Assembly: GCF_017488845.2 (NCBI RefSeq)
Contig: NZ_CP083374.1
Location: 529,501 to 593,500 of the forward strand
DNA: 64,000 nt
From: Ensifer canadensis
GTDB taxonomy: Bacteria; Pseudomonadota; Alphaproteobacteria; Rhizobiales; Rhizobiaceae
Direction of reading: 5' to 3'
Shown: piece by piece, positions 33,380-42,975 of the stretch
Layout: each line of letters starts with the position of its first letter
Numbering within the stretch: the first letter of the stretch is position 1
Position numbers and translations under genes: made by a program
Notes under the pieces: model-generated
Database searches by the model: none
What the model was told of the DNA's origin: nothing
Seen by the model: the letters and a program-made list of their open reading frames with translations, nothing else

Positions 33380-34887
33380 ATGACTTGGCTCAAACTGTGG
33401 CCGTGGACGCGCGACGCACTTGCGATCGGAGCGTCTCTCATTGCTCAATCGTTGTTTGTCGGAGCGGCATTTGCGCAGCAATCGACGCCAAACATCCTGT
33501 TCATTCTGGCTGATAACATCGGCTATGGCGACATTGGCGCCTATGGCGGCGGGGAGCTGCGCGGCTCACCGACGCCGCGCATCGACCAACTTGCTGCGGA
33601 AGGGCTGCGGCTGACGCAGTTCCTAGTCGAGCCGTCTTGTACGCCATCGCGCGCCGCGTTGATGACAGGACGCTACTCCATACGGTCCGGGCTTTCGTTG
33701 GTGGCGGTGGCTGGCACATCTATCTCGCTGCCAGCCGACGAGATTACCATGGCAGAGATGCTACGCGACGCCGGCTACGCCACGGCGATCTTCGGCAAGT
33801 GGCACCTTGGCGGACAAATCTACAGTCAGCCGCAGAACCAGGGCTTCGACGAATTTTATGGAATCCCGCCCAGCGACACCTGGGACGCGTTCGGCATGAT
33901 CCGCCAAGGTCTCCAGACCAAGTCCGTCGACATCTCGCTCGAAAATGGACCGCACATCGTTGAAGCTAAACGTGGAGAGCCGCTAACGCTGGTCAAACCC
34001 TACACGGAGGAAGTGCGTCGCGGGATCGACTGGGAACTGGTGGACCACGGCATCGATTTCATGACGCGCCAAAAGGCAGCAGGAAAGGCGTTCTTCCTGT
34101 ATTTGCCGATCTCTCGCACGCACTTTCCCAATCTGCCTTCGAAGCGTTTCGAGGGAGCTTCACGCATCGGCCAGTTCGGGGACTCGCTGATGGAGGGCGA
34201 TGCAATCGTCGGCACAGTACTCGATGCATTGAAAGCGCTTGGCCTTGAGGAAAACACGATTGTCGTTTTCGCATCCGACAATGGGCCAGACGGCCCTGGA
34301 GCGAGCCGGTTCGGCGCTGACATGCCCGACATGGGAACGACGGGCCCCTATCGTGGCGCGCTGGGCGATGTCAGCGAGGGCGCGATCCGCACCGCCGCCG
34401 TGATCCGCTGGCCGCAAATGATCAAGCCGCGCTCCTCCTATGCGATGTTCTCAATCATGGATTTCTTCCCGACCTTCGCACGTCTTGCCGGCGGCAAGGT
34501 CCCCAGCGATCGGCCAATTGACGGAATCGACCAAAGCGACCTGCTGCTCGGCAAGAATGACACCGGACGGCGAGAGCATCTGCTGACCTTCGTCGGGTCT
34601 GATCTCGTCTCCGTCCGCTGGAAGCAATTCCGGGCGTATTTCGTCGACGTAGGGCCTGGCCGCAGCGGCCCTGGCGGCATGATGCCAATGGGGGAGTGGG
34701 ATCCAGCGCCGCGCCGATGAATGGTTACCCAAAGGTGTTCAACGTCGAGTCGGACCCGCAGGAAGAGCACAATATCGGCGAAATGTACAACTGGGTTCTT
34801 GGGCCATTGCTGAAGGCAGTGGAGGAATACAAGACAACTCTGGTGCGGTCACCCAACCCGCCCGGTGCGAACATGACGAAGTTCTGA
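33380..34887 (+). pseudogene. Secreted type I sulfatase, frameshifted near the C-terminus
   Basis: The ATG at 33380 (GGAG upstream) begins a signal peptide (LAIGASLIAQSLFVGAAFAQ) and a sulfatase with ILFILADNIGYGDIGAYGGG, formylglycine motif CTPSR in PSCTPSRAALMTGR and GKWHLGG. The frame ends at 34720 in DPAPRR, but the expected tail (GSSAAPMNGYPKVFNVESDP, then QEEHNIGEMYNWV) continues in another frame to 34887. Adding one G to the five-G run at 34690-34694 joins both parts. As with the permease at 5126, this is a single missing G in a G run, pointing to a base-calling error rather than gene death. About 500 residues when repaired, paralogous to the sulfatase at 28180. Confidence 0.85.
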
Positions 34888-35040
34888 AAGCGCTGGCCGT
34901 CAGAGCCGAAGAAAGCTCAGCTTGAGCTGCCAATAACGACCGGAACCGGAATAACTATCCCCCGGCAACCCGCACCGCTTTGTTAAGGAGGCGCACCCGA
35001 AGCAAACACGCGGTACATACCCCACCTGCTCTCGGCTCGA

Positions 35041-35826
35041 TCAATCAATGATGTGATAGCCGCCATCGACATAGAGCACCTGCCCTGTCATCAGGCGCGC
35101 GGCATCGTGGGCAAGAAAGGCGGTGGCGACACCTACGTCGTCAATACTGACGAGTTCGCGGGCTGGAGACTTCCGGATGGTCTTTTCCAGTAGTTCGTCG
35201 AATTCCGGAATGCCCGACGCAGCACGCGTCGCTACCGCTCCCGGCGAAATCGCGTGGACGCGAATTCCCTTCGGCCCGAGTTCTGCGGCAAGGTATCGAA
35301 CAGCACTTTCGAGTGCCGCCTTCGCCACACCCATGATGTTGTAGTTCTCGACGACCATCTGCGAACCGTAATAGGTCATCGTGAACAGTGTGCCTCCGTT
35401 TTTCATCAACGGTTCGGCGAGGCGAGCCATGTGGATAAAAGACCAGCAAGAGATATCCATGGTCGTGAGAAAACCATCGCGCGGCACGTCGACGACCCGA
35501 CCACCGAGCGTGTCCTTTGGCGAAAAGGCAATTGAGTGGACGACGAAATCGAGCTCACCCCAGGTCCTTTCAATCCGATCGAACACAGCTTCGATTTGCC
35601 CGGGAATGGCCAGATCCACCGGCATCAAGATCGACGCCCCGACCTCATGCGCGAGAGGCTCCACATAGGGCTTGGCCTTATCGTTCAGATAGGTGACGGC
35701 CAGCTCGGCACCAAAGGCGCGAAAGGCCCGCGCGCAACCCCATGCAATGGAACGATCGTTCGCGATACCGACAATCAGCCCCTTTTTCCCTTTGAGAAGC
35801 TCCGCTTTGACGACCGGGCTGGACAT
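35041..35826 (-). CDS. fabI: Enoyl-[acyl-carrier-protein] reductase, FabI type
   Basis: 261 residues; AGGAGC precedes the ATG. Short-chain dehydrogenase fold with the FabI nucleotide motif GIANDRSIAWG, the Tyr-x6-Lys catalytic pair in YNIMGVAK, HSIAFSPKD and ISPGAVATRAASGI. It reduces enoyl-ACP with NAD(P)H in fatty acid elongation. It is probably a second FabI, because it sits at the end of the acetate kinase operon, separated from ackA by a mosaic repeat; rhizobia often carry more than one. Confidence 0.93.
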   Translation of the reverse strand: MSSPVVKAELLKGKKGLIVGIANDRSIAWGCARAFRAFGAELAVTYLNDKAKPYVEPLAHEVGASILMPVDLAIPGQIEAVFDRIERTWGELDFVVHSIAFSPKDTLGGRVVDVPRDGFLTTMDISCWSFIHMARLAEPLMKNGGTLFTMTYYGSQMVVENYNIMGVAKAALESAVRYLAAELGPKGIRVHAISPGAVATRAASGIPEFDELLEKTIRKSPARELVSIDDVGVATAFLAHDAARLMTGQVLYVDGGYHIID

Positions 35827-35863
35827 TGATTGCTGCTCCTGTGAGATCTGGTTTCAGGGCGTA

Positions 35864-35963
35864 CTGCATGTTTCCTTAAATCGTATTCGATCTAAGGAAA
35901 CATGCAGCCACTCAAAGTGCTACAGCGACCTTGGCGCGTCTAATAAGACGCGCGGCGCTGTAG
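35864..35963 (+). repeat. Intergenic palindromic mosaic element (RIME-like), copy 2
   Basis: Same two-palindrome element as at 23852-23954, here with a better-paired first arm (CTGCATGTTTCCTTAAATC against AAGGAAACATGCAG) and second palindrome CTACAGCGACCTTGGCGCG against GCGCGGCGCTGTAG. It fills the gap between ackA and fabI, ending three bases before the ackA stop. Confidence 0.85.
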
Positions 35964-35966
35964 TGG

Positions 35967-37145
35967 TCAGGGCCTGGTGATAAGCGCATGAACGTGGCGC
36001 GCGATCATCAACTCCTCATCCGTCGGCAAGACATAGAGCGCTACGCGGCTCGTCTGCGTCGATATACGGGTTTTACCCGCGTTGTTTGCTGCGTCATCAA
36101 GCTCAACCCCGAGCCAAGAAAGGCGCTCACTGATACGCGCGCGAATTGGCGCCGAATTCTCACCAACCCCGCCCGTGAAGACGAACGCGTCGAGACCTTC
36201 GAGGGCGGCGGCAAGCATGCCCACGCTGAGCGCGCAACGATGGACGAAATGATCGATCGCGAACGCGGCGCGCGGATCATCGCTAGCCAGAAGATCACGC
36301 ATATCGCCGGAGATGCCTGAAAGACCTTTGAGACCAGACGCACGGTAAAGAAGATCTGTAACCTCTCCCGTTGTCATTCCTTTCTGATCGATCAAGTAGA
36401 GCACGACGCCCGGATCCATCTGCCCTGGCCTGGTGCCCATCGGCACACCATCAAGTGCTGTAAAGCCCATCGTCGTCTCGACGCTGCGCCCTGCCTTCAT
36501 TGCGCACATGGAAGCGCCGCTGCCGAGATGAGCAACCACGACCCTTCCTTGGCCGACATCGGGCGCTAGGTTGCCGATCCGGTCTGCGATGTACTCGTAA
36601 GACAACCCGTGGAAGCCATATCTTCGTACACCTTCCTCGTAGAAAGCCATCGGCAAGGCGTAGCAGTCCGTATGAGGAGCATGGCCGCGGTGGAAAGCCG
36701 TGTCGAAACAGGCGACCTGCGGAACCAGCGGATTAATCTCCATGGCAAGCCGGATCGGCGCGAGGTTGTTCGGCTGGTGCAATGGCGCAAGTTCTTGGAA
36801 CGTGGCGAGCTTATCGAGGATGTCGTGATCGAGCAGGATCGGTTGCGCATAGTTGGGTCCGCCATGGACGACGCGGTGGCCAATCGCCCGTAGGACGAAA
36901 CCATCAAGTGACCGCAGCCAGTCACCTGCTTCAGCGATGGCAGCGGGCAGATCGCCCATCGCGGCCTGCTCGTAACTGCGATCGACGAGGACCTCGCCCG
37001 AAGCGGTCGCCGCACGCAAGCGGGGCCGCGCCCCGATCCCGTCGATCTGACCACGGATGCGCCGCTCCAACTCTTTGCCCACGATCTCGAAAATCTGGAA
37101 CTTGAGGCTGGATGAGCCGGCGTTGACGACAAGGATCGCGTCCAC
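35967..37145 (-). CDS. ackA: Acetate kinase
   Basis: 392 residues starting at GTG. The acetokinase family signatures are visible: [14 protein letters not shown] at the N-terminus, HRVVHGG with the catalytic His/Arg region, [27 protein letters not shown] and FTGGVGENS. It converts acetyl phosphate and ADP to acetate and ATP. It starts three bases after the phosphotransacetylase stop. The protein has family-typical length. Confidence 0.96.
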   Translation of the reverse strand: MDAILVVNAGSSSLKFQIFEIVGKELERRIRGQIDGIGARPRLRAATASGEVLVDRSYEQAAMGDLPAAIAEAGDWLRSLDGFVLRAIGHRVVHGGPNYAQPILLDHDILDKLATFQELAPLHQPNNLAPIRLAMEINPLVPQVACFDTAFHRGHAPHTDCYALPMAFYEEGVRRYGFHGLSYEYIADRIGNLAPDVGQGRVVVAHLGSGASMCAMKAGRSVETTMGFTALDGVPMGTRPGQMDPGVVLYLIDQKGMTTGEVTDLLYRASGLKGLSGISGDMRDLLASDDPRAAFAIDHFVHRCALSVGMLAAALEGLDAFVFTGGVGENSAPIRARISERLSWLGVELDDAANNAGKTRISTQTSRVALYVLPTDEELMIARHVHALITRP

Positions 37146-37148
37146 GCT

Positions 37149-38105
37149 TCAAGCCGCCACTTGTGTAGAGCGACGGCGGGCCGTCGCATAAAGGGTTGCA
37201 ACTGCGCATGATGCCAGGCGACTGCGCACTGTGTCTGCCCGCGAGGTAAGAATAATGGGAACGCGCGCACCAAGCACGATCCCCGCGGCGTCCGCATGGG
37301 CCAGGAACGTCAGGTTCTTGGCAAGCATGTTGCCGGCTTCAAGATCTGGCACGACGATGATCTGCGCCCTGCCGGCTACGGGCGAGTTGAGCCCTTTGAT
37401 ACGGGCGGCCTCCGGGCTTATCGCGTTGTCGAACGCAAGCGGGCCGTCGAGCAGGCCGCCGGTGATCTGACCGCGCTCTGCCATCTTGCACAATGCCGCT
37501 GCATCAAGGGTCGAAGGGATCTTGGTCGTCACTGTCTCGACTGCTGACACGATCGCGACGCGGGGTTCGCCGAGGCCAATGGTGACCCAGAGGTCGATCG
37601 CGTTCTGCACGATGTCGCGCTTGACATCGAGGTCGGGAAAAATGTTGATCGCCGCATCGGTGATGAACAGCGTGTCCGCGTGACCAGGAACGTCCATCAC
37701 GAACACATGGCTGATGCGGCGTTCCGTTCTAAGACCGGTGGCAGAAGCGGTTACTTCCCGCATCAATTCGTCAGTGTGCAGGCTACCCTTCATCAAGAGC
37801 TCGCCTTTCCCCTCGCGAATGAGTGCCACGGCTTTCGCCGCTGCGGCGTGGCTGTGTGGCGCATCGATAATCTCGCATGCCTTGAGATCAAGTTCGGCCT
37901 CGGCTGCGACTTTGCGGAGCTTCGCCTCGGGCCCAATCAGAACCGGAACAATCAGCCGGTGCTGGGCTGCTTCCAAGGCACCACGCAGTGAGGTCTCGTC
38001 GCAGGGATGCGCTACGATGGTGATTGCGGGAGGAACCTCTTGTGCAGCCGCAATCAGGCGGTCGTATTTTGATGGCTCCAGAGTTGTCGCGCTAGAGAAA
38101 GCCAC
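37149..38105 (-). CDS. pta: Phosphate acetyltransferase (PTA/PTB family)
   Basis: 318 residues of the short phosphate acetyl/butyryltransferase type, without the long N-terminal domains of the enterobacterial enzyme. Recognisable segments are LMKGSLHTDELMREVTASAT, SHVFVMDVPGHADTLFITDA and GGLLDGPLAFDNAISPEAA. It interconverts acetyl-CoA and acetyl phosphate and works with the adjacent acetate kinase. Some relatives are fused to enoyl-CoA hydratase domains; this one is not. Confidence 0.92.
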   Translation of the reverse strand: MAFSSATTLEPSKYDRLIAAAQEVPPAITIVAHPCDETSLRGALEAAQHRLIVPVLIGPEAKLRKVAAEAELDLKACEIIDAPHSHAAAAKAVALIREGKGELLMKGSLHTDELMREVTASATGLRTERRISHVFVMDVPGHADTLFITDAAINIFPDLDVKRDIVQNAIDLWVTIGLGEPRVAIVSAVETVTTKIPSTLDAAALCKMAERGQITGGLLDGPLAFDNAISPEAARIKGLNSPVAGRAQIIVVPDLEAGNMLAKNLTFLAHADAAGIVLGARVPIILTSRADTVRSRLASCAVATLYATARRRSTQVAA

Positions 38106-38115
38106 TGATAATCTC

Positions 38116-40359
38116 CTACAATCTTGATCGCACGGCGCCGCGGTTGCGCGCGGCAGGTCTAACAGCCATCGGCGTCGGCTTGACGCCCACGCGCCCCTTA
38201 TCCAGGCTGAAAAGCTCGGTCACGTAGGCAAAGCGCTCCGCCGCAGCTTCCGTCAACGCGCCGGAGGCCTCGAGCACGCCCCGCAGGCTCTGCAAGGCGG
38301 CCTGACGCTGTTCAAGCTCGTTCGGCAGCATCGCTGGAATGGCTGCGAGCGCTGCCGCCTCATCGACAAGCAGGATGTAGTATTGATCCCGAACCAGCGC
38401 CTTGAACTCCGAAAGGTTCAGTTGCCGAGCATCTCGATGGCCACGCCGAAGCACGCGAATGGCCTGAAACCCGCGTTCGTCGGCCCCGCCACGGGCCATC
38501 CCCACGAACAGCAGCGATCGAACGAGAGCCTCCAGGAGACCGCCAACGGATATTCTTTCCTTCAACGCCGCAGTGCGAGCTTCGACAAGCGCGTTGATCA
38601 GCTTGCTCTTCGGCGCCTTACGTGGTGGCAGATTTGACTTTGGATCGACGCCAAGGGCGGCCTGAAGCGCAGACGAGCCATAGATCGCACCGAAGGTTTG
38701 CTCGGCCAGCCGTTCCGTCATTTTACGCCAGGACTCCAGCCCTTCGACGATTTGGCCGGAAACCTGCTCTTGGAGGGCGCTGAAGGGATTGTCCGTCCAT
38801 GTGGGGCGACGGTCGGCGCGAACGCGCTCTGCTGCCTGGGGAACCCAGTCGAGAAAAGGATTGGAGGGGCCGAAAATCTCGTAACCCAGGCGGAGGGGGT
38901 GAAGTCGTCGCATTGTCTCTGCCGATGAAGGGGTCACGGCAGCGCGCACCCAAGGTTGGGCAAACGCACGGTAAAGTGCAAGATTGACCTCCGAAAGCTG
39001 AGCCGCCGCCGCAAATCGCTTCTCATCGTCAAGATCGTTACCGCCGAGAGCACGAATATCGTCGAGGGTCCGTGCCTCGCAACGCATGATCCACTCCCCG
39101 GTGACCAGTTCCGGATGATCGAGCGCATCTGCTTTCGGCTCGAGAACCGCTTCATAAAGGCCAGGTGGCAGCACATCGATCAGATCGATGTTTGACGCGA
39201 ATTCATCATGCTCCTTACGAGCAACCCCGGCGGAGACAAAAATCCCCAGATGGCCGACGCTTTCGTGGACGACATAGACAATCGTCTGGCCAAGCGCGCG
39301 AATTTCATCGACGCTGTCGTAAATGTCGAGAATCCAGTCGAGGGCCTGCTGAGGCGGTGTTATGTTGTCCCCCTTGGAGCAGAAGACCACAATCGGCGAA
39401 CGGATCGTGCGAAGGTCGATGGCCATGCCATCAGATGTGCGGATCTCCCCTGCTGCGAGCTTGTTGCCGACGAACAGGTCATCGACGATGAACTGCATTT
39501 CATCCGCCGTCAGAGTGACGTGTCCACCCCACCAACGCTCAAAACCGAGATAGCGTTCGGCTTCCGTATCCACCTTTGCGTAGAGATTATACTGCTTGGT
39601 CCACAGAGTGTTGGCTGGGTTCTGGTTCTCGAAATTCTGGACAAGCCAGGCGCCGTCGAATTTTCCCGCGCCAAGATCGCTGACCAATGCTGTCAGCCAA
39701 CTTCCACCGAGAAGTCCTCCCGAATAACGCATCGGATTTTGCCCGTGGACACCCGCCCAGTAGGCAAGCGGTGAACCGGCGATGATAATAGGCCCGAAAA
39801 GCTCGGGCCTGAGCGCGGCCAGCATCATCACTGCCCATCCCGCTTGGCAGTTGCCGATGACGCAGGGCTTGCCATCCGCTTCTGGGTGGCGGGAAATGAC
39901 CGTCTCCAGGAACTGCGCTTCCGCGTACAGGACCTTCTCGATCGTCTGTCCGGGCACTGGTTCCGGCAGGAAACCGACAAAATAGCAGGTATGACCGGCC
40001 TTCATGGCCACGCCGATTTCGCTGTCGGCCTTGAAGCCACCGATGCCTGGCCCATGCCCTGCCCGTGGATCCACAACGATGAATGGACGCTTGAGAGGAT
40101 CTATCGTGCAGTCGGCGGGAGGTATGATGCGCACGAGAGCGTAGTTGACCGGCTCTTTCAGGGTCCTGCCGTCTAAGATGAGCTCGGCTTCATAGTCCAG
40201 CACATGAGGCGCGCTGCGTGCAGCGTGTTCCTCATATTGCTCGCCGCGCCTGCGCATTACATCAAGGAACAGGACCCACCGTTGCCACGCATCCACGGAG
40301 TACTCCGTCAATGCATTGCCAGGCATGGGTAAGGCCGGAAGACTGGAAAGCTTGGACAT
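38116..40359 (-). CDS. DUF3141 protein, PhaC-like alpha/beta hydrolase fold
   Basis: 747 residues from ATG 40359 (GGAG eight bases upstream); GTG 40368 is an alternative. The N-terminal half resembles polyhydroxyalkanoate synthases: FIVVDPRAGHGPGIGGFKAD, the nucleophile elbow IGNCQAGWAVM (here Gly-Asn-Cys-Gln-Ala-Gly) and a later VVHESVGHLGIFVSAG with the His. The Cys elbow matches PHA synthase chemistry, though the C-terminal helical half is distinct. It is the first gene of the DUF3141-pta-ackA-fabI operon. An equivalent orf-pta-ackA operon is known in Sinorhizobium meliloti. Its reaction is unestablished. Confidence 0.85.
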   Translation of the reverse strand: MSKLSSLPALPMPGNALTEYSVDAWQRWVLFLDVMRRRGEQYEEHAARSAPHVLDYEAELILDGRTLKEPVNYALVRIIPPADCTIDPLKRPFIVVDPRAGHGPGIGGFKADSEIGVAMKAGHTCYFVGFLPEPVPGQTIEKVLYAEAQFLETVISRHPEADGKPCVIGNCQAGWAVMMLAALRPELFGPIIIAGSPLAYWAGVHGQNPMRYSGGLLGGSWLTALVSDLGAGKFDGAWLVQNFENQNPANTLWTKQYNLYAKVDTEAERYLGFERWWGGHVTLTADEMQFIVDDLFVGNKLAAGEIRTSDGMAIDLRTIRSPIVVFCSKGDNITPPQQALDWILDIYDSVDEIRALGQTIVYVVHESVGHLGIFVSAGVARKEHDEFASNIDLIDVLPPGLYEAVLEPKADALDHPELVTGEWIMRCEARTLDDIRALGGNDLDDEKRFAAAAQLSEVNLALYRAFAQPWVRAAVTPSSAETMRRLHPLRLGYEIFGPSNPFLDWVPQAAERVRADRRPTWTDNPFSALQEQVSGQIVEGLESWRKMTERLAEQTFGAIYGSSALQAALGVDPKSNLPPRKAPKSKLINALVEARTAALKERISVGGLLEALVRSLLFVGMARGGADERGFQAIRVLRRGHRDARQLNLSEFKALVRDQYYILLVDEAAALAAIPAMLPNELEQRQAALQSLRGVLEASGALTEAAAERFAYVTELFSLDKGRVGVKPTPMAVRPAARNRGAVRSRL

Positions 40360-40551
40360 CGCACCCACTCCGTTAGACGGTTCAAGGGATTAGTTCTTGA
40401 CGCTGCCAGTAACGACTGCCTGCCGTCGTGACCGAAGCCCTGCGGGGCTCACGCGCAAGGGCGAGGTTTTTGTGCAGTCAGAAGAAATTGCAGCATACCG
40501 CTCGATCGTGTCACTGGTGTAACCTTATAGGGCCACCATCCGTTAGCAACG

Positions 40552-40565
40552 TTGATTTCGATCAA
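40552..40565 (-). promoter_or_regulatory. Perfect FNR/FixK box upstream of the DUF3141-pta-ackA-fabI operon
   Basis: TTGAT-TTCG-ATCAA, the full FNR/FixK consensus. Its centre lies about 200 bases ahead of the DUF3141 start, past the DUF2950 stop at 40615, so it fits only the leftward operon. Activation at -41.5 would give a leader of about 160 bases. Confidence 0.75.
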
Positions 40566-40614
40566 ACGGCCGCCTATGCGACAGACCGGAAGAACATCCT
40601 CGCGTTTCTGGCAA

Positions 40615-41574
40615 CTAATCCAGGACGACACTCCACTTGTCATCCGGATTGAAGCGGTCGATAAACGGCACGATCGCTTCGGTGCTCGTACCCAAATCCG
40701 CTTCATAGACAATGCCCTGTTGGTTGACGACGAAAGTCTTCACACCGGTTTCAGCATATTTCACCGGCCAGGCGATCAACCCGAAGCCTCCGATCATATT
40801 GTCATTGATGATGAAGTCGTATTTCCCGCCGGCAATATTATCGCCTTGTGACGTCAGAATGCGGAAGCGATAGCCGAAATAACCCTCTCCAGCCTTCGCC
40901 TTCTCCAGAGCTGCTTCGCTGATCTCGTCGCCGACCGGGCTCTCACCATCGCCCTGCTCGGCCGGCCAGTACAATCCATCGGTCTGGCCTGGGCTGCTGA
41001 TCAGCTTCTGGGCATATTCGAGCACGCCGTCGGCGTCGCGGTCCTGCGAGGCATAATCCTTCTGTGCTTCGACATAGGCGCGCACGGTCTCTATCGCCTC
41101 AAGTTCGTTCTCCCCGACGCGGCGGTTCACGATCTCCTCAAGCCCGACATAGGTGTCGAAAGCCCACTTGCCGTCCCGACCCTTTGTGATCGGAAACGGC
41201 AGCGGCCAGAGCCGATCACCGATTTCGAGAATCTTGCTTTCGCCGAGGTCGCGCACCACGACATTGCGTGCCACACCTTCGCGAATAAGCGCGAAGGTTT
41301 CCATCGTCCCTTCGCCCGTTTTCAGCTTTGCGGCGTCAAGGCCCAGAAGCTTTGCAAGACCATCGAGGTCGTTGGCGGCGAGCGCCGACTTGAACATTTC
41401 CACCGCCTTGGCCGGGTCGTCGAACAGCGGCGGATCCTCCGCCGCGGCATAGTTCTCGATGTCGCCGGCGTCTGGTACCGCCTGGGCACGGGCCCCGTCG
41501 ACAGCGAGCGGAAATGCAGCAACGGAGAAGGAAATGGCCGATGCCAGAAGAAGAGTCTGAGAAAGCTTGCTCAT
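40615..41574 (-). CDS. DUF2950-family secreted protein
   Basis: 319 residues; AGGAGC precedes the ATG. Signal peptide (TLLLASAISFSVAAFPLAVD to ARAQA). The domain includes FDDPAKAVEMFKSALAANDL, ETVRAYVEAQKDYASQDRDA and GYFGYRFRILTSQGDNIAGG, a pattern I recognise as DUF2950. It follows the DUF3300 gene by 20 bases; the two families are regularly encoded side by side in proteobacteria. Function unknown; likely periplasmic. Confidence 0.85.
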   Translation of the reverse strand: MSKLSQTLLLASAISFSVAAFPLAVDGARAQAVPDAGDIENYAAAEDPPLFDDPAKAVEMFKSALAANDLDGLAKLLGLDAAKLKTGEGTMETFALIREGVARNVVVRDLGESKILEIGDRLWPLPFPITKGRDGKWAFDTYVGLEEIVNRRVGENELEAIETVRAYVEAQKDYASQDRDADGVLEYAQKLISSPGQTDGLYWPAEQGDGESPVGDEISEAALEKAKAGEGYFGYRFRILTSQGDNIAGGKYDFIINDNMIGGFGLIAWPVKYAETGVKTFVVNQQGIVYEADLGTSTEAIVPFIDRFNPDDKWSVVLD

Positions 41575-41595
41575 GATCGTGCTCCTGTCGCTCCG

Positions 41596-42975
41596 TTAAC
41601 GCCTGCCACCGCCACGGCCGCCACCGCCACGGCCCCCGCCACCCGATGGCCTTCCACCGCCACTTCTCATCTGAGGCCGCCCGCCGCCGCGATGACCGCC
41701 GCCCATACTCTGTCCGCCACGCTTCGAAGAGGCGACCTCGCGACGACCCGAGTTGACGTTGCCGAGGCCGGACGGCTTCTTGGGCCGGTTCTGTGCCTTG
41801 GCGGCCATCTTCTTCTTGCCGGCGGGTCGGTTTGCCTGCGAGGGCTTGTTGCCTTTGGGCCTGTTCACGCTCGGCTTCGAGCCGCCTGGCCTGGCCTTCG
41901 CTACCGCCTGACCGCCGCCTGGGCGTGCCGCCGGTCGCTGCTGCGCCTTCAGCCCATCGAGCGTGCTCTTGCGCACGTCGTTGAGCTGACCGCCACCTGC
42001 ACCGCCCGGTCGCGCCTGCGGCCGGTCGCGATTGATCTCGGCGGCGCGGTTACGAATGTTGTTGTTGCCGTTGGCCTTGATGTTGTTCTTGATGTTGGTG
42101 CGATCAAACTTCTGCAACTGATTGCGGTCGAAGTTGATCTTGCTGCGATCGACATTCTTCCAGTCGACGTCGTTCCATTTCATCTTGCCGTCGAAGTCGA
42201 TGTTGTTGAAACAGTTATTGCAATCGACATCGATGTCGCCGCCCCAATTGCCACCCCAGACGCCCCAGTCATCCCAGTCGACGATGGCCGCGAAGGCCGC
42301 GCCGGTGACTGCTCCGGCGAAAAAGGCGGCGCCCGGGTACCAATAGGCAGGATAGGGATCGTCATAATAGCCGATCGGTACCGGCGCATAATCGGGCTGG
42401 TAGAGCATTTCCGGCGCATACTGCGGCACATAGATCGTTTCGGGATTTGCCGACTGGATGACGACGTTGTCACCCTCCTCGACGACTTTAATCTTGTCGT
42501 CGGTCTTGATTATATCCTTGGCAACGGCTTCGTCACGCAGCTGCTGTATCGCTATGAGAACATCTTTCTGTTGGTTGGCGATCGCCTCGCCGAAGCTTTG
42601 CGTCCACTCGAGGTCGGTGCTCATCATCTTGACGATCTCGGGATAGTTGAGCAGCGAAACGATGCTGCCGTCCCAGCTTTCCTTCGGCTTCAGATCGCGA
42701 TTTTTTGAACTCTCCTGAAGAAAACGTTCGGCCTCGACCACCTGCAAAGGATAGAGCGATGCAGCGGAGATGAGCGCGACCAACTCGTCGGGATAAAGCG
42801 CGATCCGGGCAACGAGGATCTCGAGCTCATCGTCGCTTAGCGGTTCTGGAGCCGCCTCCGCGGGCGTGGAAGGCGCTGTGGCGGTCTGCTGGGCCAGCAC
42901 AACCCCAGAGGGCACAAGCATCGACAAAACGATCACCGTCGCGCGGAAAAACGTAAACACCCGCTCAATCGCCAT
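41596..42975 (-). CDS. DUF3300-family secreted protein with Gly/Arg-rich tail
   Basis: 459 residues from ATG 42975, five bases after GGAGG. A signal peptide (FFRATVIVLSMLVPSGVVLA) precedes the DUF3300 domain: LVARIALYPDELVALISAAS, IVKMMSTDLEWTQSFGEAIA, and PETIYVPQYAPEMLYQPDYA. The middle is rich in Trp, Asp and Asn (VDWDDWGVWGGNWGGDIDVD); the last 150 residues are low-complexity, Lys/Arg/Pro- then Gly/Arg-rich. Such tails bind nucleic acid or polyanionic polymers in other proteins, but no role is known here. Same operon as the DUF2950 gene. Confidence 0.85.
   Translation of the reverse strand: MAIERVFTFFRATVIVLSMLVPSGVVLAQQTATAPSTPAEAAPEPLSDDELEILVARIALYPDELVALISAASLYPLQVVEAERFLQESSKNRDLKPKESWDGSIVSLLNYPEIVKMMSTDLEWTQSFGEAIANQQKDVLIAIQQLRDEAVAKDIIKTDDKIKVVEEGDNVVIQSANPETIYVPQYAPEMLYQPDYAPVPIGYYDDPYPAYWYPGAAFFAGAVTGAAFAAIVDWDDWGVWGGNWGGDIDVDCNNCFNNIDFDGKMKWNDVDWKNVDRSKINFDRNQLQKFDRTNIKNNIKANGNNNIRNRAAEINRDRPQARPGGAGGGQLNDVRKSTLDGLKAQQRPAARPGGGQAVAKARPGGSKPSVNRPKGNKPSQANRPAGKKKMAAKAQNRPKKPSGLGNVNSGRREVASSKRGGQSMGGGHRGGGRPQMRSGGGRPSGGGGRGGGGRGGGRR

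Noticed and set aside
40369..40551. Pho box upstream of the DUF3141-pta-ackA operon
   Set aside because: I could not find two adjacent CTGTCAT-like repeats in the expected spacing; only the FNR-type box is convincing.
41600..41690. Repetitive GC-rich DNA possibly a CRISPR or tandem repeat
   Set aside because: It is the Gly/Arg-rich 3' end of the DUF3300 gene, with no spacer structure.
41692..42708. 338-codon open frame opposite the DUF3300 gene
   Set aside because: Arises from the low-complexity Gly/Arg coding on the other strand.
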